A stretch of 64,000 bases of DNA from Tupaia tana (GCA_026018925.1 JAKSZU010000004.1:43712233-43776232), one strand, 5' to 3'. Positions 42,945 to 55,064 are shown, counted from the stretch's first letter. Numbers and translations are program-made. The notes: generated by a model not told the origin, from the sequence alone.

Positions 42945-45710
42945 CTCCTTTCAGTAAAGCCTCTCTTTTCTCATAGCACCTCATAAATTATAATTATGTT
43001 GGGAGTAGACATCAGGTATCTGGTGACCCTATGGTAATAATTTTCCTGCAATACAGAAACCACAGTTCTCTGAGATTACTATAGAAAGAATAAAAAGCTC
43101 CTGTATAAAGCAATGCTATCTGATCGTTCTTTTCTTTCTTGCTAACATCACCTATTATCCTCTTTACCTTCCCTGCCTACTGCTGTGTACTGAACTGATA
43201 GTTTCAATGTTTCCTGCATAATAACTTTCCAAACTCTTTCACTGGTCAGTGTGCTGAATAATTCTTCTATTTAGCACCTACTCCCCTGGCTTGATTTCTA
43301 TCACCTGGAGAAATGAAGATTTGTCATGAACTCTAGCAGCCATCTGCCCATCTGAATTATAAACCAGGTGACTTGTCACAAAAATCTTTTGGGAGAAATG
43401 GAATAGCCGTGATTTTTGAGGCTAAGACTATTATGCCAATTTAAATGAGTGAGACCATTGTCCTCTATTCTTACTTATTCCATCAACAAGAGCACTTTAA
43501 ATTTTCTTGCAAGACTGAAAAACACTCACTGGTTGAGTGACACCTTTAGGAAAACCAATATCTCAGTTCAGAGATTCCATTGCCAAGAGAGAAAAGAAAA
43601 AGCTTTAAAAAATAAAACAAAACAAACCTAATGCCTGTCTTTATGGAGCCTCAGCACATGCCTTGTTCTCAGCCTTGCACAAGCTAAACAGATTTAATTG
43701 CTTTTTCATATGTCAAGACCAGCCTGTCCAGAGGGACGCAATAAGAGAAGCTTGTACAGGAACATTTTACACTGTATCTGTTCCTGGAGCAATGATGCTT
43801 GTGTTTCCAGGGCTGTCAATTAAGCATATTTTTCCCCAGCACATATTCATTAAGACACAGTTGCCAACTTCATTGCCACTGCATTTTTTATTATATACAT
43901 TAGTTCTGGTTGAAGGACAATTTAGGAATGTTTTTATGGGGAATAAAGAGGACCTCTGGCTGGATGATTTTTCTATCATTTATTATATTATACTAGCAAA
44001 GCAAAATGGCTTTGTGCCCCAAATGATACACTCTTATCTGCATTTAACTTAGTCTGATTCTGGGAATGTCTTTTTTGAGTAATGTTCTATCTCCACAGAA
44101 TTTATTTAAATACAGAGCAAATATATTATTGGCCTCACAATGAAGATATGTTACTAAATATTAGACAGTGGGGATGGAAATACAGAAAAAAATACCAAAG
44201 GGATTTTCTAATAATGTATGAGAGATATTTACTAAGAGTCAACCAAGGTGCATTGTCAATATGATCATAAGGGTGAAACGCAGGGAGGGCCAGAGAAACA
44301 GAAAATATGACAACACCAAAGGACATCACATGCTGACTAAGAACAAAACAAGTGCTGTTGTGGGTACCTTCTATTACAACTTGTAGGCTGTTTGCATTTT
44401 TGTCTCTCTATACTCTACCCTAGTGCTAAAAGACTAGGAGAAAAAAAGAATCACTGCTTTTTGATGGATTGTGACCTAATTTAAGGTGTGAACAGCTACC
44501 AACATTAAAACTGGTGAGTAAAATGTAAGCGTGGGTCAAAAATCAGAGGATTGTCACATGCTTAAATTCAGAGAGCTACAGTCCCCTAATGGTGAATCAC
44601 ATGGTGTACTCACAATTGGCCAATTACATGATAGTAGTACTTGGAAACTACACGGAGTTATTAATGGAAAAAAACAGAAAAAAAAAAAAAAGAAAAGAAA
44701 AACACCACCAGGACATCTAGGTTTTTGAAGATGTATAAAACATTCCTACAGTTTCTAGGAAGTTTATTCTATTCTCATCTCGGTCAGAAAGTATCAGAAA
44801 GTATCAGACTCTAAAACAAATAAAAGCAAAATGAATAGACGTTAACTGGTAAGTGAGCTTACCATCATCACCAGAGACAGGGAAGGGATTGGCAGAAAGA
44901 GAAGTTAAACTGGGATTAATAGCAACAACAGGTTCTGAAGAGAGAATGGCATCATAGAGTTGGACTGTAAGTCAAAGGCCTTTATTATTAGCCAGTTGTG
45001 AGCAGTGAAGGGCTTGTGACCTTGGTTAAGGCAATTCTCTTCAGCAGAGGCAGCCCAAAGAGCCACCTGTGGGGGTGTACTTCTGGGCGTTCAGAAGATG
45101 GGGAGATTCCAAGTGTTACGTCACAGCTTCTACCACAGCAGAAATGATGATAGTTTTCTCAAAGTGCTGTTTTAACAATTATATTTAGTCAATCCATTTT
45201 TGGACATATGGTTGGGACATACTAAAAAGCAGTAAATTTGTCCTTATAAATTTCAAGGAGCAGTTTCGAAAACTTTGGAAATTTATGATGATTTATAGGG
45301 AAAGCATGTCTGCTATCTTATTTTTCTAGCCCCTTGGAGTTAAACAAAATTTTGAATACTAATTTTATCACCCAATATTTAAAACAACTTTATAATGTAT
45401 AGTTTATGTGCATTTTATTTTACAGAAGAAAGTAAAACTTACAATAATTTAGAAATATTTGGACAGTCACAAAAATCAACTGCAAAGAGCCAAAATTTCT
45501 GACGATTTTTGTTTGTTTGTTTTTGTTATCAATTCTTGTTCCAGAGAACAAAACATTTCATCACAAACTCAAATCTGATCATAGATTGCCCCTTCAGGAA
45601 CATGATGCTCTGGTTCTCTATTCTTCTACTTATATATGCAACTTTCATCTCAGTACTCCCACTACAAGGGACATACAAAGGGACTTTTTAAGGTCAAGTT
45701 AAAGAAACAG
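42945..45710. other. Long unassigned stretch
   Basis: About 2.8 kb with no recognisable SINE or LINE. 43,640-44,060 is balanced in composition and holds a 129-codon frame (43,663-44,052) with no recognisable domain, Kozak context or splice structure; I regard it as chance. GAAAGTATCA is repeated at 44,786 and 44,796. Confidence 0.4.
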
Positions 45711-45714
45711 GAAG

Positions 45715-45842
45715 CAGGTCTGGCAGGTGGCACAGTGGCTAAGGTGTGGACTCTGACATGGCCAACCACACACAGTTTGAGTGCCAGACCTAGCGGCTTG
45801 CTTTCCCATTTTCCCTTTCTCTTGAGTTTATAGACAATAATG
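45715..45842 (+). mobile_element. tRNA-derived SINE, family A, short subfamily
   Basis: CTGGCAGGTGGCACAGTGGC start, B-box relic CAGTTTGAGTGCCAGACC, then GCGGCTTGCTTTCCCATTTT: the sequence passes directly from the tRNA-related part to the CT-rich end, without the central block. Confidence 0.8.
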
Positions 45843-46135
45843 GGCCAATGAAACTTTTAAGCAAGAGAGGGGCCTATGAATATTGATTTTAGAAATATTA
45901 CTTTAGAAGCACATGGGTACTATAATAAATAGGAGGAGAGAAAAGCCAGAGGCAGCATTCCTACTCAGAACTCCAGGCAAGAGATACTGAGAGAATACTG
46001 AAAGACCTTTATGTGCACCCATGACCCTGGCTGACTGGAAATGCTGGCCAAGATGATTGTTGAATGAGATCTTGTTGAAAGGACTTATCTTCCACTCCCA
46101 TGAAAGAAATGATATATTTAAAAAAAAAAAAAAAA
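45843..46135. other. Unassigned sequence
   Basis: Nothing recognised. Confidence 0.4.
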
Positions 46136-46136
46136 A

Positions 46137-46245
46137 GTCATAAACATAGGGGAAACTGCTGGTTGAGGTTTGTGAGGTTCTATACAGAATCTCTCTGTAC
46201 TTTTTTATGTATATATAAATCTAAAACTGATATAAAAAATGTCAT
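46137..46245 (+). mobile_element. Old L1M 3' terminus (tentative)
   Basis: GGGGAAACTGCTGGTTGAGG, ATCTCTCTGTACTTTTTTAT and AAATCTAAAACTGATATAAA match the characteristic end of old mammalian L1 ('gggaaactgggtgagg...ctctctgtac...aaatctaaaac'). Confidence 0.6.
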
Positions 46246-46249
46246 TAAT

Positions 46250-47145
46250 TAAAAAACGTGTGTAAGTATTTCAGGATTCTGGATTTCTGTAATAAGATTT
46301 TTAAGTTATAAAATGCTAGTCCCCTTTAGTAGAACCAAGTAAACATACTGTGTTAGTGCTATTTTGCACATGTTGATTACGGTTTTTGTTTATTTTTTGT
46401 TTTAATTCTGAAGTTAGTTTCTGGAGACTACGTCTTCAGAGAATTCTATTCTGTACAGCAGGGATTTAGATTGGTGAATAGGATACTGTGACTGTTTTAA
46501 AAAGTAGTCCACTAATCTGTGCTATGAAAGAATTACTTCCAGAATTTGGTGTATGGCTGGGAGATAGTCTCCATGTTGATTCCTTGTTCACTGAAAACAC
46601 GATTTTTAAGATGGCTACCACAGGAGTATGAATGACAACAGGACAGAACACAACATACTTAGCAATTTCTTTCACAGTTTCCCACATAAGACTGATCTTA
46701 CATATGTGCTGAGGATCACTGAGCAGGTAGAGAGGGAGTACTTTGTCCATCACCCACAAAATTTATAGGCTACTTTGAGGCCTTGATCTCTCTCCTACTG
46801 GGATTTTGCTAACTTGACTTTTATACTATTTTGCTAAATTTTTTGTTCCTGTCAGTTTACTCATGCCACAAATATGAGCATGATTTTGACTTCCTAAAGA
46901 TACCTAAAAAAGGAAAGGAAATCACAAAGTACTGAAAAACAGGTACTTCCCTAGAGTCATAACCTACTTGATACTGGCATGTTCCTTTTGAAGAGATTAA
47001 ATATGAATGTCCTTTAGCCACAGGCCTGGAAGAAAAATTGGGGGATGAATAACTCCTCTTCTGCTTGAGAGTATGATATCAAAACCAAAAAGAATTGGAC
47101 TATATTCATGTGGTAGAAAGCAATTGTTGAAATAATGATAATGTT
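46250..47145. other. Unassigned sequence
   Basis: No recognised repeat. A 97-codon antisense frame (46,466-46,759) has no domain signature. Confidence 0.4.
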
Positions 47146-47149
47146 ATAA

Positions 47150-47380
47150 TTTATAGAACATTAATTTGTGAAAGTGTTTTGTATTCCTTATATCATTGAA
47201 AATTTTAGCACATACCCTTGAAATAATGCCTCATGATTTTACACATCATATAATTAAGGCTTTTTGTATTTATGTAACGTGCCTGTGGTCAAGCTATAAG
47301 GGAGAAAACAAGCTAATAATGGAGAAAATCAGAATTTGAATTCAAACCTATCTCTTTTGAGGTCAAAATGGCAAAATTAA
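47150..47380 (-). mobile_element. MIR element (ancient)
   Basis: ATTTATGTAACGTGCCTGTG, GTCAAGCTATAAGGGAGAAA, ATCAGAATTTGAATTCAAAC and CTATCTCTTTTGAGGTC follow the antisense MIR order ('taagtaacttgcccaaggtcacacagc...ggattcgaaccc'). Confidence 0.6.
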
Positions 47381-47629
47381 TGGTACTTTAGAAGAAAACA
47401 GATACTAATAGCCCAAATAACTCCTTATAACATATTTTTAATGGCTCCTATCTACTGCCAGGCATACCTCAGATGCTAGCATGTGATGAGGTAAATATTT
47501 CCTATTTCTAGAAAGAATTTCTTATCAAAGTTACCTGATCTACTAATAAACTTCTATGTCAGTCAATAAGTATTTGAAATATCTGTTCTAAGACATATTC
47601 TCACTTTATGGGTTGATTTCTCCATCTTT

Positions 47630-47902
47630 TATATGTCTTCTCAAAGAGAAGTCATGATGTAGTTTTGCATAAGAAAAAATAGAGGGGCCATAGGGTGGCG
47701 TGGTGGTTAAGGGTGCTGGACTCCCACATGGCCGACCTTAGTTGGAATCCTGAACCTGGTGGCTTGCTTCCTCACTTTCTCTCACTCTCTCATTCTGTCT
47801 CACTCTGGTCAAATTGAAATAAATGGGTAAATAAAGTTAATAATAAAAATACTCAAAAAAAAAGAAAAAATAGAAAAATACTTCATGACTTTTCTGACAT
47901 AA
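47630..47902. mobile_element. Second mariner-type MITE copy, split by a SINE
   Basis: Left half GAAGTCATGATGTAGTTTTG CAT (47,649-47,670) and right half ATACTTCATGACTTTTCTGA CA are inverted copies of each other and match the 22.25-kb MITE (core GTCATGAYRTAGTTTTGCAT). Removing the SINE and one TSD copy gives an element of about 85 bp. Confidence 0.72.
47683..47861 (+). mobile_element. tRNA-derived SINE, family A, short subfamily, with 12-bp TSD
   Basis: AGGGGCCATAGGGTGGCGTG start, TGGTTAAGGGTGCTGGACTC, B-box relic TTAGTTGGAATCCTGAACC, then GGTGGCTTGCTTCCTCACTT: the central block is missing. The tail contains GTCAAATTGAAATAAATGGG and A-rich sequence. TSD AAGAAAAAATAG at 47,671-47,682 and 47,862-47,873. 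Confidence 0.9.
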
Positions 47903-47904
47903 TG

Positions 47905-48945
47905 AATTAATTCAATGCAGCTTAATAAGACAAGGTTTAATTTGGTTTATCATAACATAATATATTCAAAGTGATGATATTCAATAACTGTAGTCAGGGT
48001 ATCTGATCAAGGTATCTCAAAAAAAATTCCTTAATCATCTAGTTACACATTTAACCTAAGTCTAGTTTGCTGATTCTCCAGAGTCCCAGGTAAGAACGTA
48101 GTGATCAGTTCTCTACTGGTTTGAAAAGAGGATTTGAGTACCCTGATTATATTATCCTCAAATAGATTGTTTAGCCATCACTTAAAATGAAAGTATCCTT
48201 TACACTCTAGTTTGAGGTATGATACAACCATTATTCTAACTAATGACAGGAGAAGAAAAGGAAGTGACCTCAGCTATTGGCTCCAGCCAACTTCATAGCA
48301 GTTGAGAATTAGCCCAAGACTGGTTTCCAACTGGTTAAAAATACAACAAAGTCTAATAGTTTTAAGAATTAAGCACACACACAGTTATCTCCTATTCCCC
48401 CAAGACTCCACTAAAATGAGGGTAAAAGGAAGATAACAGAAGTAATAATAACAAAGAAAAGAAAGTTGTTGTTGGGTTAAACAGTTATGAGAGAATAGAA
48501 CATGAAAGAGGATTTTGGACTTAAGAAGCTAAGAAAAGCACTGTATCCAAGGATACATGAGAAAGAAGCTACAGCCGAGAAGAAAACTGATTTTCCCTCC
48601 AGCACCGTAAAGAAGCTCATAAACTAGACTGTTCAAGTGTTTCAGAGAGAGGAAAAGAGAACAGGGGTGACCAGGGCAGACACAGTAGGTAGAAGAGATT
48701 TCCTTTCCAAACTTATAACTTCTGACTGTTTAACACAGGCAAAAAGCATTTATTTCTCAGCAAAAGAAATAGAAGATTCTTCTCTAAATAAAACAATGTC
48801 TAGAAATTCTCTGGAAGAATAAGGATTAACACATCAGAACAAAGCTCATAGATGCTGGTTTTTCAAGGCCAAAGGGTAATGGTGACCAGAATCCTACCCA
48901 TTGTCAAGGTCAAACCATCAGGTACATGACTGTGCACAAATGTGT
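47905..48945. other. Unassigned sequence
   Basis: About 1 kb with no recognised repeat or gene; a 61-codon frame (48,637-48,822) has no domain signature. Confidence 0.4.
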
Positions 48946-48960
48946 GGAAAAGTGATTCAT

Positions 48961-49205
48961 ATACATGTATTTTTTGAGAGGTTTTGCTATAGGGTGCGTG
49001 TGCTCACCAGAAAGACAGAAAGTGAGAAATCACCCCCCAGGGGGAAGGCCACACTGCAATCCCTTCTCCTCCATTCTCCTCTCAGGATCTTGGGCACACA
49101 CACACATGCGCCAGGCATGAGTTTAAGTCACCGGGTCCAGAACCTGAAACATGGTCGACTACATGGGAGTCAAGCGACCTAGCCGTTACACCACTGCTGG
49201 TTCCA
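48961..49205 (-). mobile_element. tRNA-derived SINE, family A (young) with 13-bp TSD
   Basis: TTTTTTGAGAGGTTTTGCTA, AAATCACCCCCCAGGGGGAA, CCATTCTCCTCTCAGGATCT, ACATGGTCGACTACATGGGA and CACCACTGCTGGTTCC. TSD AAAAGTGATTCAT at 48,948-48,960 and 49,206-49,218. The poly(A) is short, T6 at most. Confidence 0.95.
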
Positions 49206-49284
49206 AAAAGTGATTCATTTTAAAATATGGATGTTTACCCAGACATTCAAAGGGAGTGTAAAACAGAAATTATTCCTTTATTCA

Positions 49285-49460
49285 GAAGTAGTAGTCAAAT
49301 CCTAATTATATGCTGGACACTATTCTAGGCACTGAAAAACAGCAATGAACAGAAAGCAGACAAAAATCCATGCTTTCATGAAGTCTGATGGGAAACAAAC
49401 AACATAGGGAATGTATAAAATAGCCAAATTTTATACATACTCTGGAAGACATTATAGAGT
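49285..49460 (-). mobile_element. L2 LINE tail
   Basis: ATGCTGGACACTATTCTAGG, CACTGAAAAACAGCAATGAA and CAAAAATCCATGCTTTCATG match antisense L2 3' sequence ('ggcactgttctaggcactgg...cagcagtgaac...'). Confidence 0.6.
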
Positions 49461-49464
49461 AAAA

Positions 49465-50635
49465 CAAATAATTTTCTTTAAAAAAATCATAGAATATAAA
49501 AAGAATTTCTATTTCTTCATTAATCTATATATAGCAATAGATCTGCTTCCCACAAGTCATAATCAAATTTTATATCCAGATAGCTATTAAAAGATTACTC
49601 TAAGTACTAAGGAATTTAAACCATAGGTTCCAGATTGCTTTACAAAGGATGAACTATAGAACAAAATAACTAACAATTTAGTTTTTCTGAGAAATCTTTG
49701 GTCTTCCAAAAAAACCACAGGCACTCTAAAATTTTCCAATTTTTGAGCTTACAAATTGAGAATGTTGGGCTTTTGTTCAAGCCTAGTCTATAATGGTTAA
49801 TAAATATAATTAAGGGTCTAGTTTGTTTCAAATATAAATATTACTATAAGGAAATGTCTAATGGTAGATATAGCTAAAATACATGAAACTGAATATTATT
49901 CATTCTGAATGATCATGGCAACCTCAACTACCTTCTTGTCACAATATAGTGTCTATATATTCCGTTTTGTTTCCATGACCAGGTCTTCACTTTGCAGGAG
50001 GGTGCAACTGTTGATTCTAAAACAGCTATTTATATTTTTGTGCAAGAATAGAAATCATGGCTTTGAAAGTATTATACACATCTTACCACAAATTTGTTTG
50101 ATAATTTTGTATATTGCTCATAATTAGTACTCTAGGCACTTATGACGGGCTTAAGACAGAGGAAAACTGGCAGTTTTGTCAGTTAGTAATCAAGTTTGAA
50201 GAACAACTACAGATTCAAGTAGGTGTTGGGAATTTTATTAAAGCTAAGAATGCAGGCTGTGTTTCTATGGTCTGCACCAAGAAAGAAAAAGTTCTTTATA
50301 AGCTTATTGAATCTTGTAACACACATCAGGGCTGAGTAGTTAAAAGGCCAAAGGGTATTTAACAACAATAACCATACCTGGTGGAAAAAAACAAAACAAT
50401 TAAATGTTGTCTATATATGCTGACTAATTGATACTAGTGTAGTCTATATGTGTCAGTTAGTTAATGTGTTTGAAATTTTTAAACTTGAACCCATATGAAC
50501 TGTAGACTGCATTTTACATGGCAAACCAGTTTACACACACTATATACACACATATGCTTTAAACAAATATTTCACAGAACTGTGGTCATTCTTAAAATGT
50601 GAAGCATTTTCTCTTCTATTGTACTCTATCATATG
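49465..50635. other. AT-rich unassigned sequence
   Basis: About 1.2 kb. A 73-codon frame (50,114-50,335) has no recognisable domain. Nothing else supported. Confidence 0.4.
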
Positions 50636-50639
50636 ACAT

Positions 50640-51955
50640 TTTATCTATTTTATACATTCAATCATTATCTATTATTATAGCTTGTAAAATGAATTTTCCA
50701 AGCATGAATATACTGTATATTTGTTCAGTTAAAGGTACTGTCACACATGTTATCAAAAGGTAATTTTCCATTTTTGTGTCCCTTAAATTTTTCTTTTTCC
50801 CTTTGATTCCATTCCTCTCACCCTCTATTTCCTACCTTCCTCCCACACTGTCTCTAGTATCCCCAGTTGTTTTTCATACTTTTATATCTTCCAACACTTC
50901 AAATACTACTGTCTCTTGTATTCATAGTTGCTTCCAATGCTTTAATGTCTTTCTAGTCTTTCATTTCTGCCAGAATGTGGACATTTGGTATATATTAATT
51001 GGGGCATACAATGTCTCTCTTTCATAGACTGGCTTGCTTTGCTTAATAGTGAATCTTCCATGTTGGTTCACTTCATATCAAATGTCAAGGTCTTGTTTTT
51101 TATGGCTGAGGAGTATTCCATAGTTTCTATTTGCCACACTTTTTCAATCTATTAATCTGTTCATGGACTTTTGGGTTGGTTCTCTGTCTTAGCAATTGTG
51201 AATAATGCCAAAATAAACATCAATATGGAAGAACTTTTCCAACTGAGTGCATTCCTATCCTTTTGAAAAATACACAGAAGTGGAATTGCTGGATCTTATG
51301 GGTAGTCTATTTGAAGGTCTTTGAGGGATCTCCATATTGTCGTTCACAGCGACTGTACTTATTTACATTCCCACCAACAATGTAGGAGAGTTCCCTTTCC
51401 ACTGAAGCATCAAGGTCTTTGAGGGATCTCTATATTGTCCTCCACAGCGAATGTACTTATTTACATTCCCACCAACAATGTAGGAGAGTTCCCTTTCCAC
51501 TGCAGCCTCACCAGCACTTAACCATTTTTTAATTTTTTTAATCCTAATCATTCTGACAGGGGTAGGTGGTATCTCATGTGGTTTTGATTGGCATTTTTCT
51601 TATCATAAGGAATGTTAAGCATTTTTTCATAAGCATTTTGGTGTTCATATGTCTTCCCTGGACAGTTATCTATTTAGCTCATTTGCCCACCTTTTAACTG
51701 GGTTGATCATTTTTAGGGGAGGGCAGGTAAGCTGCTTGAGTTCCCGGTATCTGGTTATCACTTTCTTATCTGAGGCATACTGTGCAAACACATTGTCCCA
51801 ATTTGAGGGCTGACGATTCACTCTAATTATTATTTCTTTTGCTGAGTAAAAGCTTTTAAACCTGATGTAATTCCATTTGTCTATTAAAAACACTGGTTTC
51901 CTTCCTTCCCAGTGAATAGTATTCATGTTCTATTAAAACATAGTTTAAAACCTGG
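50640..51955 (-). mobile_element. L1 3' region (antisense), with internal tandem duplication
   Basis: Antisense 3' UTR (CCTACCTTCCTCCCACACTG) followed by antisense ORF2 C-terminal sequence (TTTATGGCTGAGGAGTATTC, GTGAATAATGCCAAAATAAA, ACATTCCCACCAACAATGTA, GCATTTTTCTTATCATAAGG). No long frame survives. It ends at about 51,955, next to a SINE. Confidence 0.9.
51315..51510. repeat. 98-bp tandem duplication inside the L1
   Basis: AGGTCTTTGAGGGATCTCYA starts at 51,315 and again at 51,413, exactly 98 bp apart; the units run to 51,412 and 51,510 with a few substitutions (for example CGTTCACAGCGACTGT against CCTCCACAGCGAATGT). Confidence 0.95.
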
Positions 51956-51957
51956 AC

Positions 51958-52180
51958 CAAGGACTGACCCCATGCACAGTGATTAAGTGTAGTACACTGG
52001 AAACAAGCTACTATATGGATGACATCCTGGCCCTGGCAGCTCGAAAAATACACCAGATCCTGGTGGAATAGAGAGATGGAGGGATACAGGGTGCTTTTTT
52101 TTAAATCTTTTCTTCTCTACCACTCCCTTGCTCTGGCAAGTACATGTACTCTCTGTCAATAAATAAACAAACACCACAGA
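51958..52180 (+). mobile_element. tRNA-derived SINE (A-like, diverged)
   Basis: AAGGACTGACCCCATGCACA start, AGTGATTAAGTGTAGTACAC, GACATCCTGGCCCTGGCAGC, TCTGGCAAGTACATGTACTC and an AATAAATAAAC tail. It separates the two head-to-head L1 copies. Confidence 0.7.
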
Positions 52181-52199
52181 AAAATGAAATTAAAGTACT

Positions 52200-53560
52200 A
52201 AAAAATAAGTGAAATCCACACATTTTAAAAGAAAAAATGCATAGTTTCAAAGAAAAAAACTGGACTGAAGACCAAAATACATTAATAAATACAAAACAAA
52301 ACACTCAATATGGACCAAAAATCTAAACATAAAACCTCAAACTATAAAACTCCTGGTAGAAAACACAAGACAAACTTTTGGAGATATCAGAGTAGGCAAA
52401 GACTTTTTAAATAAGACCTGCAAAGCACAGGCAATAATCCCAAATATAGACAAGTGGGACTACATCTAGCTAAAAGGCTTCTGCACAGCAGAAGAAACAA
52501 AAATGAGTGTGAGGTGACAACTTTCAAAAATAGGAGAATATATTTTCAAACTATGCCTCGGGTAAGGGAGTGATGACCAGAATACACAGGTAACTCAAGC
52601 AGCTTACCTGAAAAAATAAAATAATCAATCTGATCAAAAGATGGGCTAATGAGCTGAATAGACAACTCTCCAAGGAAGACATACAAATGGCCAAAAATCA
52701 TATGAAAAATGACCACTGTCTCTTATCATAAAGGAAATGCAAATTAAAACCACAATGAAATATTACTTAAATTCAGTAAGAATGGCTAAGATTAAAAAAA
52801 AAAAATAAAGATTGATAATTGCTGATGAGGCTGCAGTAAAAAGGGAACTCTCCTATTCTCTCTTGTTGGTGGGGATGTAAAGTAGTATAACCACTATGGA
52901 GAACAATATGGAGGTTCCTCAGAAACTTACAACTAGAACTACCACACAATATTGTAATCCCACTCTTCGGAATCTACCCAGAGGATAGGAATACACTTTG
53001 TCGGAAAAACACTTGTAAATCCGTGTTTATTGAAGCATTATTCACAATTGCTAGGACATGGAATTAAGCCAAATGTTCAAAAATAGATGAGTGGATTGAA
53101 AAATTGTGGCATATGTACTCTATGGAATACTACTTAGCCATAAAAGAGACCCTGACATTTTATACAAAAAGGGCAAATATGGAAGGTTTAATGCTAAATC
53201 AGCAAAGCAAGACAGACTATAAAAACAGATATTGTATGTCCTCAATATATATTAAAAGTCTACACTCATAGCAGAAACTTAAAGATTGGAAGAATAACAG
53301 CAGGGAAGCCAATTGTAGATACTGGAGAGAATATAAAAGAGGGTGGGTAAAAGGGGTAGGTAATAGGGAGTAGGAGGGAGAGAATCAGGGGAAAACAAAC
53401 ATTTATTGAACACAAAAATGAAAACTTATCTGTGGATAATGTACAGACTTTGACTTGACTAATACGTACCATATGCATGCTGGGAAAAACCATGTTGTAT
53501 ACTGTAAAGATGTACAGTGATCAAATATAAGTAAAAAAATTAAAAAATATATCTTAAATG
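52200..53560 (+). mobile_element. L1 3' region (sense)
   Basis: ORF2 C-terminal segment (CTAAAAGGCTTCTGCACAGC, ACAAATGGCCAAAAATCATA, AATGGCTAAGATTAAAAAAA, GTGGCATATGTACTCTATGG) and 3' UTR (GGGAGTAGGAGGGAGAGAAT, GTACAGTGATCAAATATAAG) ending at an A-rich tail about 53,530-53,560. Decayed; 5'-truncated. Confidence 0.92.
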
Positions 53561-53564
53561 AAAT

Positions 53565-53830
53565 AAAAACATAGATGTAAAAAATACTCATAAAAAAATA
53601 AGCCTAATAATGTTTATGGATTTACTGCAAGTATTTCTTATTCTGGATAGACACTAGAAAAGTATGCATATAGTGAAATAAGAACCTGGTGATCACTGAA
53701 AGCAACTAATCTTTCTTTGATTTAACTACTATTCAGATGCTAGACTATGTAGTTTAATCATATTGCTTTATGTATTTGTTGGTGCAAAGGATAAGGAGAG
53801 GTTCCTGATCAGTCAGAGAAGAAATCTTAC
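53565..53830. other. Unassigned sequence
   Basis: Nothing recognised. Confidence 0.4.
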
Positions 53831-53831
53831 T

Positions 53832-53928
53832 TTATTTTTGTTATTTTGTTCATGAGGAAGAGAGAGAAAAAGATAGAGGAAGAAAGACAAGCACTAAGGT
53901 TTCACGCTATGATGCAACACCTCCAATT

Positions 53929-53966
<38 letters not shown>

Positions 53967-54116
53967 CCATCCCAGCAGGTCACCTTCATGGGGCATACCT
54001 GATGTGCACAGGTGGAAATGAATAGGTGAAATGATCACGGATATGAACCTGGCTCCTCTACATGGATCCAGCACCACCTGAGCAGCAATTGCCACCATGC
54101 CACCTAGCCAGACCAA
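53832..54116 (-). mobile_element. tRNA-derived SINE, family B, with embedded (AC)n
   Basis: Antisense: TTGTTCATGAGGAAGAGAGA, GACAAGCACTAAGGTTTCAC, an (AC)n block (53,933-53,965), GCATACCTGATGTGCACAGG, TACATGGATCCAGCACCACC and ATTGCCACCATGCCACCTAG at the 5' end. Matches the 56.4- and 16.2-kb copies. Confidence 0.75.
53933..53965. repeat. (AC)n microsatellite
   Basis: About 16 uninterrupted CA dinucleotides inside the family-B SINE. Confidence 0.97.
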
Positions 54117-54119
54117 GAA

Positions 54120-55060
54120 GAAATTATGTGGTTAAAAGTAACCACACTATCTTTAAGGCAATATATGGGTCATGAATAGTAATGAATGAAGTTTAAGACT
54201 AAGAATCTTTGCCAAAAAAAAAAAAAAAACTTGAAGAGTATTTCTTTAACCACCACATGAAGGCCTTTTTCATTGTTTGTGACAACCATTCCCAAGAAGA
54301 GTAGCTATGACCATTCCAGTGTGAATGTGACTACCAGAAAAATATGGCTATGTTCATAAAAATAACTTTCTTCTCATCTCTTTATCAAATGTTTGAGATG
54401 GTGAAATAGTAATGCATCTGTTAAATAGTTTTGTAGGGCAATCATTTACTGTTCTGACTCTATTGTTCTTAGAGGAACAGAGGACTAACTACACAATTAC
54501 CTTAGTCTGACCTTTGTTTGATTTAGGCATCCAGATAGATAATGAAACTATGAATAACTGTTAAGTAAAATCAATAAGTCAATCCTTTGTTACAGATATT
54601 TTCTGGCATTATAGCTTATATTGACTATTATACATTTCAATAAGTATAATGTATAGTCTCAGGAAATGATAGAAATGAGGAATTTCAAAATTGTGATTCC
54701 TCTACATAATTAGAGCATTTCTTTTAAAATCTGTAGTTGTTTTAAGATAATAAAGAATTACAGCACAATTTAGCACCTAATCAACTTATATTGTGATTTG
54801 CCAAAGCAATAAAAACTCTATGTGATCTTGGCTGATGCAATTTTTATATTCCAAACATATAAACTACATCTTAAAAGTTTAGTTTCTTTGTAATAGAAAA
54901 TGATTTTTTTTCAAATGGAGTATGTTCCACCTATTATAAAATAGAAGCTAGAATAAATTCCTCTAAGATGATGCCAAACAGTAAAAACTAAATAATAATG
55001 GGATATTCATCTTAAACCTTTCAGATGAATTAAAGAATAAATAGATTTTAAAGAACTTCA
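54120..55060. other. AT-rich unassigned sequence
   Basis: A16 run near 54,214; otherwise nothing recognised. Confidence 0.4.
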
Positions 55061-55064
55061 TTCA

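Noticed and set aside
43663-44052. 129-codon open frame as a possible gene
   Set aside because: No recognisable domain, no start context or splice sites, and length is within chance for AT-rich DNA of 64 kb in six frames.
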